Positions 1-10,885 of a stretch of DNA of 64,000 bases are shown one piece after another. The stretch lies in assembly GCF_002783505.1 (NCBI RefSeq), contig NZ_PFGL01000042.1, positions 1 through 64,000 on the forward strand, written 5' to 3'. Each line of letters starts with the position of its first letter. Position 1 is the stretch's first letter. The DNA is from Shewanella sp. CG12_big_fil_rev_8_21_14_0_65_47_15 (GTDB lineage Bacteria; Pseudomonadota; Gammaproteobacteria; Enterobacterales; Shewanellaceae). Below the pieces are notes generated by a model, which saw only the letters and a program-made list of their open reading frames with translations, had not been told where the DNA came from and ran no database searches. The translations under genes and the position numbers were made by a program.

Positions 1-64
1 CAGAGAGTAAGCTACTCAATTCAACCTCACTCGCCAGCTTGCTTTCGCTGTCTGCCGTGTCAGT

Positions 65-100
65 GGATGCGCATTATAGGGAGATTGAGAAAGTGCGCAA
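65..100 (-). promoter_or_regulatory. rRNA operon P1-type promoter reading leftward
   Basis: On the minus strand there is a perfect TATAAT -10 box (plus 73-78), a TTGCGC -35 box (plus 95-100), a 16-bp spacer and a GC-rich discriminator (GCGC). Upstream of the -35 (plus 101-130) the sequence is A/T-rich, like an UP element. This is the usual architecture of a gammaproteobacterial rrn P1 promoter. The flanking order yrdA-DUF1488-aroE matches the rrnD neighbourhood of E. coli, so I infer that a 16S-23S-5S operon lies just left of the window. No rRNA sequence itself is present. Confidence 0.7.
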
Positions 101-211
101 CCCCTATTTTTAAGATAATTGTCATTTTCTCGCTGTTCGTTGGATATTTGACCTGACCAGCCAGTTTTTAACCTTTATAATGCAAAAAACCACTCAATTA
201 GGGACTTTTCT

Positions 212-760
212 ATGTCAGGGCCACTCAGAACTTACCAAGGTATTCACCCTCAATTAGGCAATAATGTGTATGTAGATGAAGCTTCGGTGCTTGTTGGCGA
301 TATTACTTTAGATACTGACGCCAGCATTTGGCCTATGGTGGCGGCGCGTGGTGATGTTAACCATATTCGTATTGGTAAGCGCTCGAACGTGCAAGACGGT
401 AGCATATTACATGTGACGCGTAAGTCAGCTGCTCGTCCCGATGGCCATCCACTGATTATTGGTGATGATGTGACTATTGGTCATAAGGCGATGCTCCACG
501 GTTGCAAAGTCGGTAACCGAGTATTAGTGGGTATGGGCGCGATTATTCTCGACGGTGCGATTTTAGAAGATGATGTGATCTTAGGTGCGGGCTCTTTAGT
601 GCCACCGGGCAAGGTACTACAGAGTGGCTATTTATATGTAGGCAGCCCAGTTAAGCAGGCTCGTCCATTAACGCCTGCCGAAATTGCCTTTTTGCCAGAA
701 TCTGCCGACAACTATGTCAGACTGAAAAACGAGTACTTAGTCGAGTTACAAAACCTCTAA
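212..760 (+). CDS. yrdA: Gamma-class carbonic anhydrase family protein (YrdA-like)
   Basis: A 182-aa left-handed beta-helix (hexapeptide repeat) protein of the gamma-carbonic anhydrase/YrdA family. The repeats run through most of the protein (for example DITLDTDASIWPMVAARGD), and the metal-ligand histidines are visible in SILHVT (about residue 66) and TIGHKAMLHGC (about 91-96). Family members are cytoplasmic trimers that bind zinc; for many YrdA orthologs carbonic anhydrase activity is weak or unproven. The gene is monocistronic and ends before a strong terminator. It diverges from the rRNA promoter on its left, an arrangement conserved in enterics. Confidence 0.9.
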   Translation: MSGPLRTYQGIHPQLGNNVYVDEASVLVGDITLDTDASIWPMVAARGDVNHIRIGKRSNVQDGSILHVTRKSAARPDGHPLIIGDDVTIGHKAMLHGCKVGNRVLVGMGAIILDGAILEDDVILGAGSLVPPGKVLQSGYLYVGSPVKQARPLTPAEIAFLPESADNYVRLKNEYLVELQNL

Positions 761-816
761 TCACTTAGAGTTAGTCGATTACAGTTAGTCACTTAGCGTT
801 ACTATCGCTATATAAG

Positions 817-854
817 AAAGGCGGCAAAGACTCATTGAGTCTCTGCCGCCTTTT
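817..854 (+). terminator. Intrinsic terminator after yrdA
   Basis: A long hairpin with an outer 10-bp stem AAAGGCGGCA/TGCCGCCTTT and an inner 7-bp stem AGACTCA/TGAGTCT, followed by TTTT. It sits between yrdA and the convergent minus-strand genes and could act in both directions. Confidence 0.85.
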
Positions 855-935
855 ACTATTCGCTAATTGATTAGCACTCTATCTAACTTTGGCGTGTAAC
901 ACCGTTTTAACGGGCATATATGGTTAACAATTTTG

Positions 936-1175
936 TTAATTGTATTTTTCACTAAGTACCAGAATATCAGGCAAGTTGTCCTGCCATTTGGGCCATGAAT
1001 CCATTAAGTGAATATGATCAAAGTCATTGCCAAGTTTGTCCATTTCATTTGCAGCATCATTTAGAAACTTGGCTATATCTCTAAGATCTGATGAGTTTGC
1101 TGCAATGGCAATTGAATCCAATTCGATTAAGCCATCGGTTGTGACATCGTGTTTATGGGAGCCAGTTATTTTCAT
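936..1175 (-). CDS. Small acidic protein, possibly Imm32-like immunity protein
   Basis: A 79-aa soluble acidic protein with no membrane segment or signal peptide. The arrangement of an N-terminal strand, a central helix (SSDLRDIAKFLNDAANEMDKLG), then FDHIHL, W and a PDILVLSE strand resembles the Imm32 family of small immunity proteins of polymorphic toxin systems. That assignment is from memory of the family pattern and is tentative. The gene begins 22 bp after the DUF1488 gene on the same strand, so it is probably the last gene of an aroE-DUF1488-orf operon. No toxin gene lies nearby, so if it is an immunity protein it is an orphan. Confidence 0.6.
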   Translation of the reverse strand: MKITGSHKHDVTTDGLIELDSIAIAANSSDLRDIAKFLNDAANEMDKLGNDFDHIHLMDSWPKWQDNLPDILVLSEKYN

Positions 1176-1197
1176 GGACCCTATCTCTTAAATTCAT

Positions 1198-1473
1198 CTA
1201 GCCTAAGTGTACTGCCCCGAACTCATCGAACTCTTCGGCTTTGATTAACTCTTCCGCCATTTCTTCGGCATCAAATCTCACCGCATCAAATAAGGCCAGC
1301 ATAGCAGCGGCTTCATCGGTACTCGGCTGCGGGGAGAAATCATTCAGCTCGGCCAACTTATTCGCACTGATATAACACTTGATGTTCATCCCCTGGGACT
1401 GGGCGATAAAACAGATCTGTCCTTGGGCATCATCCCAATATTGTAGATCGGGGAAAAGAATACTTTGATTCAT
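1198..1473 (-). CDS. DUF1488 family protein (YrdB-like)
   Basis: A 91-aa acidic protein of the DUF1488 family, the family of E. coli YrdB. The pattern typical of the family is visible: an N-terminal LxFPD motif, CYIS in the middle and a C-terminal helical acidic half (AAAMLALFDAVRFDAEEMAEELI). Function is unknown. The gene starts 5 bp after the aroE stop, so it is almost certainly co-transcribed with aroE, the same linkage as in E. coli (aroE-yrdB). Confidence 0.8.
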   Translation of the reverse strand: MNQSILFPDLQYWDDAQGQICFIAQSQGMNIKCYISANKLAELNDFSPQPSTDEAAAMLALFDAVRFDAEEMAEELIKAEEFDEFGAVHLG

Positions 1474-1478
1474 GCTTC

Positions 1479-2327
1479 CTACTTAGGCTCAGCCTTTAGT
1501 TTGTCCCGCAAAAGTGCCAACACCACTTGGGTGTCGGGCTCAATACCTCGCCATAGGGTAAAACTTTTAGCCGCTTGTCCGACTAACATGCCGAGTCCAT
1601 CGATGACTTTTGCCGCACCTTGGGAGAGTGCCCATTGGTTAAAAGCGGTGACCGAGGCGCCATACATCATGTCATAACAAACCGTTTGGGTGGTGATGAT
1701 ATGTGCTGGCAAAGGTGGCAACTCGCCCGCAAGGCTAGCGGAAGTTGAGTTAATGATGATATCAAACTCACCCGCAAGAGCACTCATTTCTACGGCGGAG
1801 ACTCTATTCGCAAAAGCCCCCTCATCCACAGCAGTAAAGATATCGACCAGAAGCTGCGCCTTAGTATGAGTGCGATTGCTAATCGTTAGCTGCGTAATTC
1901 CGGCATTTAATAACGGTAGAATACAACCGCGCGCCGCACCACCAGCACCAATAAGTAACACGCGCTTATCTTGTAGGCTGCCTAAGTTAGCGATGAGATC
2001 GGCCACCAGCCCTAAACCGTCGGTATTATCACCACGAATAGTGCCGTCGGCCAATACGCTTAAAGTGTTTACCGCGCCGGCGAGTTTGGCCTCTGGGCTA
2101 AGACTGTCACACAGCGCAAAAGCTTGCTCCTTAAAAGGCACGGTCACATTCGCCCCCTTGCCGCCCGCATTGAAAAACGCCGTCAAAGAGGCTTCAAAAC
2201 CATCCACAGGAGCAAGAATGGCTTCATAGGTTAATGATTCTTGAGTGGGCGCAGCAAATTGTCCATGGATAAACGGCGATTTACTGTGGCTAATGGGATT
2301 GCCAAACACTGCGTATCTGTCTGTCAT
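1479..2327 (-). CDS. aroE: Shikimate dehydrogenase
   Basis: NADPH-dependent reduction of 3-dehydroshikimate to shikimate, the fourth step of the common aromatic pathway. The N-terminal substrate domain shows NPISHSKSP and the catalytic lysine in NVTVPFKEQ; the conserved aspartate is in NTDGLG; the Rossmann nucleotide-binding loop is GAGGAARG. I place the start at the ATG giving MTDRYAVFG (282 aa), the family start. The longer reading begins at a TTG that adds eight residues without homology. It is first in a three-gene minus-strand unit with a DUF1488 gene and a small ORF. Confidence 0.95.
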   Translation of the reverse strand: MTDRYAVFGNPISHSKSPFIHGQFAAPTQESLTYEAILAPVDGFEASLTAFFNAGGKGANVTVPFKEQAFALCDSLSPEAKLAGAVNTLSVLADGTIRGDNTDGLGLVADLIANLGSLQDKRVLLIGAGGAARGCILPLLNAGITQLTISNRTHTKAQLLVDIFTAVDEGAFANRVSAVEMSALAGEFDIIINSTSASLAGELPPLPAHIITTQTVCYDMMYGASVTAFNQWALSQGAAKVIDGLGMLVGQAAKSFTLWRGIEPDTQVVLALLRDKLKAEPK

Positions 2328-2480
2328 AGCGATATTAAATTTCAGGTTCAATGGCTTTGCAGTCTAACGCGCTTTTAGGGGCACGCAAGCCAAATTATAC
2401 TCAACTGAATTTCATACTCTATTTCACGCTATAATGCGCCATCGGCTCAATATTTTCTATTTTAGTAAACGACTATTCAA

Positions 2481-2921
2481 ATGAACTGGCTTAAAAAGAT
2501 TTTTAGTAAACACAACACTCCACCACAGGATGATCGCGATCCGAGTCAATCGAACGCCTATGACTTAATCGGCGGCGAAAAAGTGCTCCGCGCTATCGCC
2601 AAGAGTTTTTATCGGAAGATGGCAAACTCGGCAGAAACGACAACACTGTTTTCCATTCATAGGGCGCCAATTGCGGAATCAGAGCAGAAGTTGTTCGAAT
2701 TTTTAAGTGGTTGGCTCGGTGGACCGCAGCTCTACCAGCAAAAATATGGTCATCCCGCATTGCGAGCACGGCATATGCATTTTGCTGTCGATGAGGCGAT
2801 GCGCGATCAATGGCTGTTTTGTATGAAGTTTGCGATTGAAGAGAACATTAACAAGCCAGAGCATAGGGCCGCCATTTATGAGGCGATTTCAACTCTGGCC
2901 AATCATATGCGTAATCAATAA
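2481..2921 (+). CDS. Group II truncated hemoglobin
   Basis: A 146-aa single-domain truncated globin of group II (trHbO/YjbI type). After a basic, low-complexity N-terminus of about 25 residues, the globin fold starts at YDLIGGEKVLRAIAKSFYRKM. The diagnostic region HPALRARHMHF carries the proximal (F8) histidine, followed by the conserved tryptophan of QWLFCM (G8). Family members bind O2, NO or CO and are linked to oxygen or nitrosative stress. The gene stands alone between aroE (divergent) and hemF (convergent). The neighbouring heme-synthesis gene hemF makes a heme-related context plausible, but they do not share a transcript. Confidence 0.88.
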   Translation: MNWLKKIFSKHNTPPQDDRDPSQSNAYDLIGGEKVLRAIAKSFYRKMANSAETTTLFSIHRAPIAESEQKLFEFLSGWLGGPQLYQQKYGHPALRARHMHFAVDEAMRDQWLFCMKFAIEENINKPEHRAAIYEAISTLANHMRNQ

Positions 2922-2944
2922 AGTGGATGCTGTATCCACTTTAT
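2918..2944. terminator. Bidirectional terminator between the globin gene and hemF
   Basis: A perfect 11-bp stem (ATAAAGTGGAT / ATCCACTTTAT) with a 5-nt loop overlaps the globin stop codon and lies between two convergent genes. A short T-run is weak on both sides, so efficiency is uncertain. Confidence 0.6.
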
Positions 2945-2955
2945 AAGATTAATGG

Positions 2956-4456
<1,501 letters not shown>

Positions 4457-4603
4457 CTTAGGATCACCTTTTGAGTATGGTCGATTTCTACAATCAAATC
4501 ATTGGATAAATTCGAATACTGACCGCCCCATCAGCGGCCAGCCAAGGATTATACTCAAGCCACTTTCATCGGCCAAATATTAAGATGCAGGTCACACAAT
4601 AAA

Positions 4604-5167
4604 CTAAAGGGGTCTTTTGTATTTGCAGCTTTTTTGCGGACATTCTAAGCGCATCCCTGCCGCCCCCTTACGCTCAACCAAAATCCCATAACCACAATTC
4701 GGGCACTCTTCAGCAACCGGTGGATAATTCACAATAAACTTACACTTAGGATAAGCGCTGCAGGCATAAAAACTCTTACCGAAACGGTTCGTTCTATGTT
4801 CGAGTTTACCCGTTTTGCATTCTGGACAAGGGATATCTGGCTTATCTGCCCCTTGATCGGGCTTTTCAATATGCGTGCAACTTGGATATTGAGTACAGCC
4901 GATAAAGATCCCAAATCGACCAGACTTTACCGCTAACTCGTGGCCACATTCAGGGCAGACTGAACCTTCAATCACTTGGGTTTCAATGGATTCGTGCTGC
5001 ACTAAGGGACGAGTGTACTCACAGTTAGGATAGTTATTACAGCCAATAAAACTGCCGTGCTTACTGTGTTTTACCGTTAACTCACTGCCGCACTCGGGGC
5101 AAAGTTCGTATTCTTTTTCCAAGGCGTGCTCATGGGCACTAAATAATTGTTCATCGATCTTAGACAT
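4604..5167 (-). CDS. yrdD: Four-zinc-ribbon topoisomerase-like protein (YrdD-like)
   Basis: A 187-aa protein made of four tandem C4 zinc ribbons of the kind found at the C-terminus of bacterial topoisomerase I. Repeats start at CPECGSELTVK, CPECGHELAVK, CPECKTGKLEH and CPNCGYGILVE, each followed by a second Cys pair within about 20 residues. There is no topoisomerase catalytic domain, so it is a stand-alone DNA-binding-type module; its exact role is unknown. I chose the ATG giving MSKIDEQL; an ATG two codons upstream is equally possible. The gene is 147 bp from tsaC and has its own upstream region after the smg terminator. Confidence 0.85.
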   Translation of the reverse strand: MSKIDEQLFSAHEHALEKEYELCPECGSELTVKHSKHGSFIGCNNYPNCEYTRPLVQHESIETQVIEGSVCPECGHELAVKSGRFGIFIGCTQYPSCTHIEKPDQGADKPDIPCPECKTGKLEHRTNRFGKSFYACSAYPKCKFIVNYPPVAEECPNCGYGILVERKGAAGMRLECPQKSCKYKRPL

Positions 5168-5225
5168 AATCATTCACCACCAATCAAAGCGCATAACGCT
5201 TGGCCACCAACAAACTCATGGCATC

Positions 5226-5250
5226 AAAAAAGGAGGGCTTAGCCTCCTTT
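5226..5250 (-). terminator. Intrinsic terminator of the dprA-smg operon
   Basis: Read on the minus strand, an 8-bp stem AAAGGAGG/CCTCCTTT with a 6-nt loop, followed by a run of T. It ends the lysM-dprA-smg transcript before yrdD. Confidence 0.8.
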
Positions 5251-5277
5251 CTCTCATTATTCATAGTATCGCAACGA

Positions 5278-5751
5278 TTAAGAATGTAGTCGGCCTTCGG
5301 GCTGCTCAAAAATTAAATCTTCCATTTGCTCATAGGCGGATTCATGGCCGGGGGCGTTGAATAGCACCATCAAGATAACCCACTTTAGATCTTCGAGGAC
5401 TAAGGTAGGTTCATCAAGCTCCATGACTCTGTCGATCACCATTTCACGGGTTTCGACATTCAGCACTTTAACTTGCTCTAAAAACAGCAAGAAACCACGG
5501 CATTCCACATCTAATTTTTCCATTTCGTCTTTGGTGTAGATACGAAATGAATGTTGATCATGGTTACACAGGTAAGGTTTATCCCCTTCCTGTAGTTCCG
5601 CGAGACGTTCCAACCAAGTTAACGCTTTTAAAATTTCGGACTGATGGAAACCAGCGCGAGTGAGTTCCTTGGTTAACTCGTCTTCATCCACTAATAGTTC
5701 AACTTCACTGTGAACATAGTTTTCAAATAGATACATGAGGATATCAAACAT
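5278..5751 (-). CDS. smg: Smg family protein (DUF494)
   Basis: A 157-aa, mostly helical, acidic protein of the Smg/DUF494 family, identified by the N-terminal [12 protein letters not shown] and the LxxAGFxxxEIxxALxWLExL segment. Function is not established; the gene is classically next to dprA (smf). I start at the ATG giving MFDILMYL, which lies 2 bp after the dprA stop codon, so translational coupling is likely; the open frame continues 17 codons upstream inside dprA and is not used by family members. Confidence 0.88.
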   Translation of the reverse strand: MFDILMYLFENYVHSEVELLVDEDELTKELTRAGFHQSEILKALTWLERLAELQEGDKPYLCNHDQHSFRIYTKDEMEKLDVECRGFLLFLEQVKVLNVETREMVIDRVMELDEPTLVLEDLKWVILMVLFNAPGHESAYEQMEDLIFEQPEGRLHS

Positions 5752-5753
5752 GG

Positions 5754-6848
5754 CTAGCTCCTCTTTACTCTGACGTAACCACCGGGTACTGCAACAACCC
5801 AACCTTGCAACTCAAGTTCAAGCATTTGTTCTAACACCAGATCTATCGTTTTTCCACTATGTTCAACTACAGCATCAATTGTTGTAGCCTCATAACCTAC
5901 ACTAGCTAACAGCGACGCAAATGGCAAATGACAAATCTCACCTTGCTGTAGCTGTATATGGTGGCATGACTTTAATTCTTCAAGGTGGAAAGCGGTCAAA
6001 CTTGCCAACTCATTTACTATATCGGCCGCGGTTTCCACAAGTTTTGCACCATCACGCAATAAATCATGGCAGCCCTGATGATAGCCACCAAGGATGGAAC
6101 CGGGAACGGCAAACACCTCGCGCCCTTGCTCCATCGCCAACCTAGCTGTGATTAAAGAGCCGCTTTTACGGCAAGCCTCAACCACTAGCGTACCTAAAGA
6201 AAGACCGCTGATGATGCGATTTCGTTTCGGGAAATTACCCGCAAACGGCCCCACATCCGGCCAAAACTCGCTGAGTATACAGCCTTGCTGCTGAATATTC
6301 TCATAAAGCTGTCGATGCCTACGGGGATAAATAGTATCAATACCGGTACCCAGTACAGCAATCGTCCTTCGATCCCGATCGACACAGGCTTTATGGGCGG
6401 CACCATCAATCCCCATTGCCATGCCGCTGCAGATACCAAATCCCATTGAGGATATCTCAGCGGCCAACTGATAAGCGACCTGCAATCCGCTAGGAGATGC
6501 ATTACGACTGCCAACAATCGCAAGATAAGGAAGGGCTAAAGCCTCCAAACAACCTTTAACAAACAGGACGGCAGGCGGATCAGGGAGTTGTTTTAATAAG
6601 GGAGGATAAAGAGGATCGGAGAGACAAATTAAATGATGGAACTCAGACTGCTGTTGCCACTCAAGGGCAGCATCCACTTTTTGATAATCAATAGCAAGGC
6701 TATGGAGCCGTTGATCAGATAAAGGCAGGGCTTGTCTTTCATGCTCTAATCTCTGCCTAAGATCGTCCACATCCATGTGTTTTAATAATTGTTGGATCTG
6801 GGCGGGTCCAAGCCCAGATACAGCACTAACAACTAACCAATCGACCAA
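5754..6848 (-). CDS. dprA: DNA-processing protein DprA (Smf)
   Basis: A 364-aa DprA/Smf protein, which loads RecA onto incoming single-stranded DNA during natural transformation. The extended Rossmann fold shows [13 protein letters not shown], the [14 protein letters not shown] block, [12 protein letters not shown] and [24 protein letters not shown]-terminal winged-helix region (about 300-364) follows. The best in-frame start is a TTG (MVDWLVV) with no obvious Shine-Dalgarno, 11 bp after the lysM gene, so the start is uncertain. It is the middle gene of the lysM-dprA-smg unit. Confidence 0.92.
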   Translation of the reverse strand: MVDWLVVSAVSGLGPAQIQQLLKHMDVDDLRQRLEHERQALPLSDQRLHSLAIDYQKVDAALEWQQQSEFHHLICLSDPLYPPLLKQLPDPPAVLFVKGCLEALALPYLAIVGSRNASPSGLQVAYQLAAEISSMGFGICSGMAMGIDGAAHKACVDRDRRTIAVLGTGIDTIYPRRHRQLYENIQQQGCILSEFWPDVGPFAGNFPKRNRIISGLSLGTLVVEACRKSGSLITARLAMEQGREVFAVPGSILGGYHQGCHDLLRDGAKLVETAADIVNELASLTAFHLEELKSCHHIQLQQGEICHLPFASLLASVGYEATTIDAVVEHSGKTIDLVLEQMLELELQGWVVAVPGGYVRVKRS

Positions 6849-6859
6849 ATGTGCAGAAA

Positions 6860-7966
6860 TTATTGACCTCTATAGGCTAAAGAGTCGGGAGCCACTAGTT
6901 TATCGTCAACTCGAACCGGACGTTCATTGGCGACAATTAATCCTAAGCTTGCCTTATCAAACACTTTAAAAACTAACAATCGACCATGATAGATATCAGG
7001 CATTTTTATCGCGCGATCCGATGAGATGGATGCGACTATATTGTCATAGGCCGTACGTTCGGTGGCGGGTACGGGTAAACCATCATGGCTGATGACTATC
7101 TCTTCACCATCACGGTAAATCGAGAACACTTCACCGGGGCCGACGCCATCTTGTTTACCTTTATCTAAGTACACGACATCCAACTTACCCGCTTCACGCA
7201 TCTTAGACTCAATGGCTAATACTGTGGCTGGCGTCTTTAAATCCGCGGGTTTAGGGGTGAAATAGGCAGACATTAAAGAATCATCTTCCATCGGCAGCAC
7301 TTTAAAACCGGCCTTAGTCTCACGGAAATTACTCAGCAGTTTGATTTTAGAAACCTTACCAGACTCTATAACTTGCCCCGTTGATGCTAGAATCGCTTCC
7401 TGCCCTAAGGCTTCCCCCGTTTCCTTATTGAAAAACTCACGACCACGCTCATAGACACCGTATTTTTTATTTAAAGGTAATTCGCTGTCGATATAAATCA
7501 CATCATCCAACACATGGTGGCGTGAAGGGCTTTCCCCCGCGAGCACCATAGGTTGTGCTGTGAGCCACTGCGAATCAACCACTCGATTTTGCACCAAATA
7601 ATTCTCAATCAGAGCGAGATCGACGGCGGGTACAGCGTCACTCTTAGCAACGATACGGCCCTCAGGACTCTTTCTGACATGGGGTTTACCGTCGCCATTA
7701 CGCACTAATCTGGGTTGGCCATCGATAAAGACTAATGTGAGCTGGTCACCGGGATAAATAAGGTGGGGGTTTGCGATCTGTGGGTTAACATCCCATAGAC
7801 GCGGCCATTTCCACGGATCATTTAAAAACGTCGCGGAAATATCCCAAAGGGTATCGCCCTTTTTTACCACATATGACTCGGGATGCCCCGCCTTAAGCGT
7901 CAGGGTATCTGCGGAAACAAACGTGCAATTGAATGTCATTAACGCGAGTAAAATTAACCGTTTCAT
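6860..7966 (-). CDS. Secreted LysM-domain protein
   Basis: A 368-aa exported protein. A signal peptide covers roughly residues 1-19 (MKRLILLALMTFNCTFVSA) and is followed directly by one LysM peptidoglycan-binding domain (YVVKKGDTLWDISATFL ... PHLIYPGDQLTL). The remaining 270 residues are beta-rich with no recognised catalytic motif. I chose the ATG at MKRLILL, which gives a clean signal peptide; a TTG or ATG a few codons upstream would add residues before it. It heads the operon with dprA and smg and is divergent from def, as is common in gammaproteobacteria. Function is probably cell-wall related. Confidence 0.85.
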   Translation of the reverse strand: MKRLILLALMTFNCTFVSADTLTLKAGHPESYVVKKGDTLWDISATFLNDPWKWPRLWDVNPQIANPHLIYPGDQLTLVFIDGQPRLVRNGDGKPHVRKSPEGRIVAKSDAVPAVDLALIENYLVQNRVVDSQWLTAQPMVLAGESPSRHHVLDDVIYIDSELPLNKKYGVYERGREFFNKETGEALGQEAILASTGQVIESGKVSKIKLLSNFRETKAGFKVLPMEDDSLMSAYFTPKPADLKTPATVLAIESKMREAGKLDVVYLDKGKQDGVGPGEVFSIYRDGEEIVISHDGLPVPATERTAYDNIVASISSDRAIKMPDIYHGRLLVFKVFDKASLGLIVANERPVRVDDKLVAPDSLAYRGQ

Positions 7967-8103
7967 GGTGCAGTCCATGTTGTTTGGCTCTTAAATCGAG
8001 CTTTTACTGTTATTGATAGGCACTAAAGATTAAAATTAACCCATTAGCCTCAGTCAGTATAACCAACTGGCTGAGATTTGACAGACTTGTTAAGAGTTTA
8101 AGT

Positions 8104-8616
8104 ATGGCACTGTTAAAAGTTTTACGCTTTCCCGATGAAAGATTGCGAACCCAAGCAAAACCTATCACAGAGTTTAATGCTGAGCTGCAAACTCAAATCG
8201 ATGATATGTTCGAGACCATGTACCAAGAAAAAGGGATTGGTCTGGCCGCAACCCAAGTCGATTACCATAAACAACTGATCGTCATCGATTTACAAGATGA
8301 AGTCGAACGCCATAAGGTATTTATCAACCCTGAAATTATTGCCAGTAGTGGTGGTTTTTGTAACGAGGAAGGCTGCCTGTCTGTCCCAGGGATTTATGCC
8401 AAGGTCGATCGCGCGGAGTTTGTCACAGTCAAAGCCTTAGATAGACATGGTAGTGAATTTACGGTTGAAGCCAGTGAACTGTTTGCCATTTGTATCCAGC
8501 ATGAAATGGACCACCTGAAAGGCAAATTGTTTGTCGATTACCTGTCGCCGTTAAAGCGTCAACGGATCAAACAGAAACTAGAAAAAGCGGCCCGATTGGA
8601 CGCCAAAGAAGCATAG
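8104..8616 (+). CDS. def: Peptide deformylase
   Basis: Removes the formyl group from the N-terminal methionine of new proteins. All three family motifs are present: GIGLAATQ (motif 1), EEGCLSVPG with the metal-binding Cys (motif 2) and QHEMDHLKG with the HExxH zinc/iron site (motif 3). Its length of 170 aa is standard. It is first in def-fmt-rsmB-trkA-trkH; fmt begins only 8 bp after its stop, so formylation and deformylation genes are co-expressed. Confidence 0.97.
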   Translation: MALLKVLRFPDERLRTQAKPITEFNAELQTQIDDMFETMYQEKGIGLAATQVDYHKQLIVIDLQDEVERHKVFINPEIIASSGGFCNEEGCLSVPGIYAKVDRAEFVTVKALDRHGSEFTVEASELFAICIQHEMDHLKGKLFVDYLSPLKRQRIKQKLEKAARLDAKEA

Positions 8617-8624
8617 GATCAGAT

Positions 8625-9581
8625 TTGAAACCACTCAACATCATCTTTGCCGGAACACCGGATTTTGCCGCTCGCCATTTACAGGCGTTGCTCGACTCAC
8701 ACCATAATGTGATTGGCGTTTACACTCAGCCCGATAGACCCGCTGGCCGCGGTAAAAAACTGACCGCCAGCCCAGTAAAAGAACTCGCGCTCGCCAATAA
8801 TATTCCAGTTTATCAACCCGGCTCACTTCGCAAAGAACCCGCACAACAAGAGCTTGCCGCACTCAATGCCGATATCATGGTGGTTGTCGCCTATGGTCTG
8901 ATCCTGCCCAAAGTCGTCCTAGATACACCGCGTTTAGGTTGTATCAACGTGCATGGCTCGATCTTGCCACGCTGGCGCGGCGCGGCACCGATCCAACGCG
9001 CACTCTGGGCGGGCGATAAAGCAACCGGTGTCACTATTATGCAGATGGATGTGGGGCTAGACACGGGCGACATGTTGCTAAAAACCACTCTGCCGATCGA
9101 AGATGATGACACTTCGGCCAGCCTCTATGAAAAACTCGCAGCGCAAGGTCCCGTCGCCCTATTGCAGGCCCTCGAAGGTCTCGGAAACGGTACCTTAGTC
9201 GCAGAAAAACAAGATGAAACCTTAGCGAATTACGCAGAGAAACTCAGTAAAGAAGAAGCCAGACTCGACTGGAATAAATCTGCTAAGCAGCTATGGCAAG
9301 AGGTCCGCGCCTTCAACCCTTGGCCGGTGAGCTATTTTGAGCACCAAGGCAACACCATCAAGGTTTGGCAGACCCAAGTCAGCTCCACCAGCAGCAATGC
9401 CGCACCCGGCACTATTATCAGCGCCAGCAAGAAAGGCATCGAAGTCGCGACTGGCGATGGCGTGTTAACCCTGCTGAGCATGCAATTACCCGGAAAGAAA
9501 CCACTCAGCGTTGCCGATATTCTCAATGCCCGCGGCGAATGGTTTAGCCCTAATACTCGCCTCAACAGCGAGGCACAATAA
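8625..9581 (+). CDS. fmt: Methionyl-tRNA formyltransferase
   Basis: Transfers a formyl group from 10-formyl-THF to Met-tRNAfMet for translation initiation. The 318-aa protein has the N-terminal formyltransferase domain with the family signature [15 protein letters not shown], containing the catalytic Asn-His-Asp framework (NVHGS, and D in [11 protein letters not shown]), and a C-terminal OB-like domain. The start codon is TTG giving [10 protein letters not shown]; this is the only start that fits the family N-terminus. The stop overlaps the rsmB start (TAATG), indicating translational coupling. Confidence 0.96.
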   Translation: MKPLNIIFAGTPDFAARHLQALLDSHHNVIGVYTQPDRPAGRGKKLTASPVKELALANNIPVYQPGSLRKEPAQQELAALNADIMVVVAYGLILPKVVLDTPRLGCINVHGSILPRWRGAAPIQRALWAGDKATGVTIMQMDVGLDTGDMLLKTTLPIEDDDTSASLYEKLAAQGPVALLQALEGLGNGTLVAEKQDETLANYAEKLSKEEARLDWNKSAKQLWQEVRAFNPWPVSYFEHQGNTIKVWQTQVSSTSSNAAPGTIISASKKGIEVATGDGVLTLLSMQLPGKKPLSVADILNARGEWFSPNTRLNSEAQ

Positions 9582-10870
9582 TGATGAACTTGCGCGCGCT
9601 GGCGGCGAAAGCCATTTTCGAGGTATTGGAAAAGGGCGTGTCACTCTCGGTCGCCCTACCCGAACAACAAAAACACCTGACCAGCGGCAAAGATAAAGCC
9701 CTGCTCGCCGAACTCTGTTACGGCGTGATGCGCACTCTGCCACAAATCGAAAAACGCATCAGCGAATGCCTCGAAAAACCATTAAAAGGCAAACAACGGA
9801 TCATTCATCAGCTATTAATTGTCGGCTGTTATCAGTTGTACTTCACCCGCATCCCTAGCCATGCTGCGATTTCAGAAACCGCCGAAGCCTGCCGCCAGTT
9901 AAAATTTGAAGGCATGGTCAAAGTGGTGAACGGCGTACTACGTAATATTCAACGTCAATTAACCCCGCTGAGTACCGAGTCGGAAACCTTAAGCTACAAC
10001 ACTCCAGGCTGGTTAATTAAACGCTTGAAGGCAGCCTATCCCGACAACTGGCAAGAAGTCATCCAACAGGGTCACGAGCGGCCGCCGATGTGGCTGCGAA
10101 ACAACCGCTTATCCCAGAGCCGTAGCGATTACCTCGCCGCCTTAGCCGAACTTGAGATTGAAGCCAGTGCAGGATTGAGTGATGATGCCATTCTACTCGC
10201 CCACCCCAAGGATGTGGCGACACTGCCGCGCTTCTACGAAGGCGCTGCATCTGTGCAAGATGGCGCAGCCCAATGGGCGGCGACACTGTTAGCGCCGAAG
10301 GCCAATGAACTTGTTCTCGATGCCTGCGCGGCGCCCGGCGGCAAAAGTTGCCATTTACTCGAACTTGAACCCAGCATCAAGCTAGTCGCCGTCGACTTTG
10401 ATGCCAAACGTCTCGAGCGGGTGCAGCAAAACCTTGATCGACTGTCATTAACGGCAACACTTATCCATGGTGATGCGGCCAATATCGACTCATGGTGGCA
10501 GGGTGAACAGTTTGATCGTATCTTACTCGACGCACCTTGCTCAGCGACGGGGGTTATCCGCCGTCATCCCGATATCAAATGGTTACGCAAAAACCATGAC
10601 ATAGAAGAACTCGCTGAGCTGCAAAGACAAATTCTCGATCACTGCTGGAAGTGGCTCAAACCCGGTGGCACACTCCTGTATGCAACTTGCTCGATTTTAC
10701 CGCAGGAAAACCGCGATCAGATCAGTGCATTTTTAGCCAAAACAGCAGATGCTAAGCTAGACACACTCTCCCAGCAAAATTCGCCACAGGATATTGGTTG
10801 GCAAATCACGCCGGGACAACACAAGATGGATGGGTTTTATTACGCCCGTTTATTGAAAGCGACCCATTAG
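9581..10870 (+). CDS. rsmB: 16S rRNA m5C967 methyltransferase RsmB (Sun/Fmu)
   Basis: S-adenosylmethionine-dependent methyltransferase that makes m5C967 in 16S rRNA. The 429-aa protein has a NusB-like N-terminal RNA-binding domain (about 1-140) and a C-terminal catalytic domain. The latter has DACAAPGGKSCHLLEL (SAM loop), LDAPCSATGVIRRHPD and ATCSILPQEN, the last two carrying the two conserved cysteines of RNA m5C methyltransferases. The start overlaps the fmt stop. Two consecutive ATG codons are possible (MM). Confidence 0.96.
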   Translation: MMNLRALAAKAIFEVLEKGVSLSVALPEQQKHLTSGKDKALLAELCYGVMRTLPQIEKRISECLEKPLKGKQRIIHQLLIVGCYQLYFTRIPSHAAISETAEACRQLKFEGMVKVVNGVLRNIQRQLTPLSTESETLSYNTPGWLIKRLKAAYPDNWQEVIQQGHERPPMWLRNNRLSQSRSDYLAALAELEIEASAGLSDDAILLAHPKDVATLPRFYEGAASVQDGAAQWAATLLAPKANELVLDACAAPGGKSCHLLELEPSIKLVAVDFDAKRLERVQQNLDRLSLTATLIHGDAANIDSWWQGEQFDRILLDAPCSATGVIRRHPDIKWLRKNHDIEELAELQRQILDHCWKWLKPGGTLLYATCSILPQENRDQISAFLAKTADAKLDTLSQQNSPQDIGWQITPGQHKMDGFYYARLLKATH

Positions 10871-10885
10871 GAAGTAAGCAAGGCC

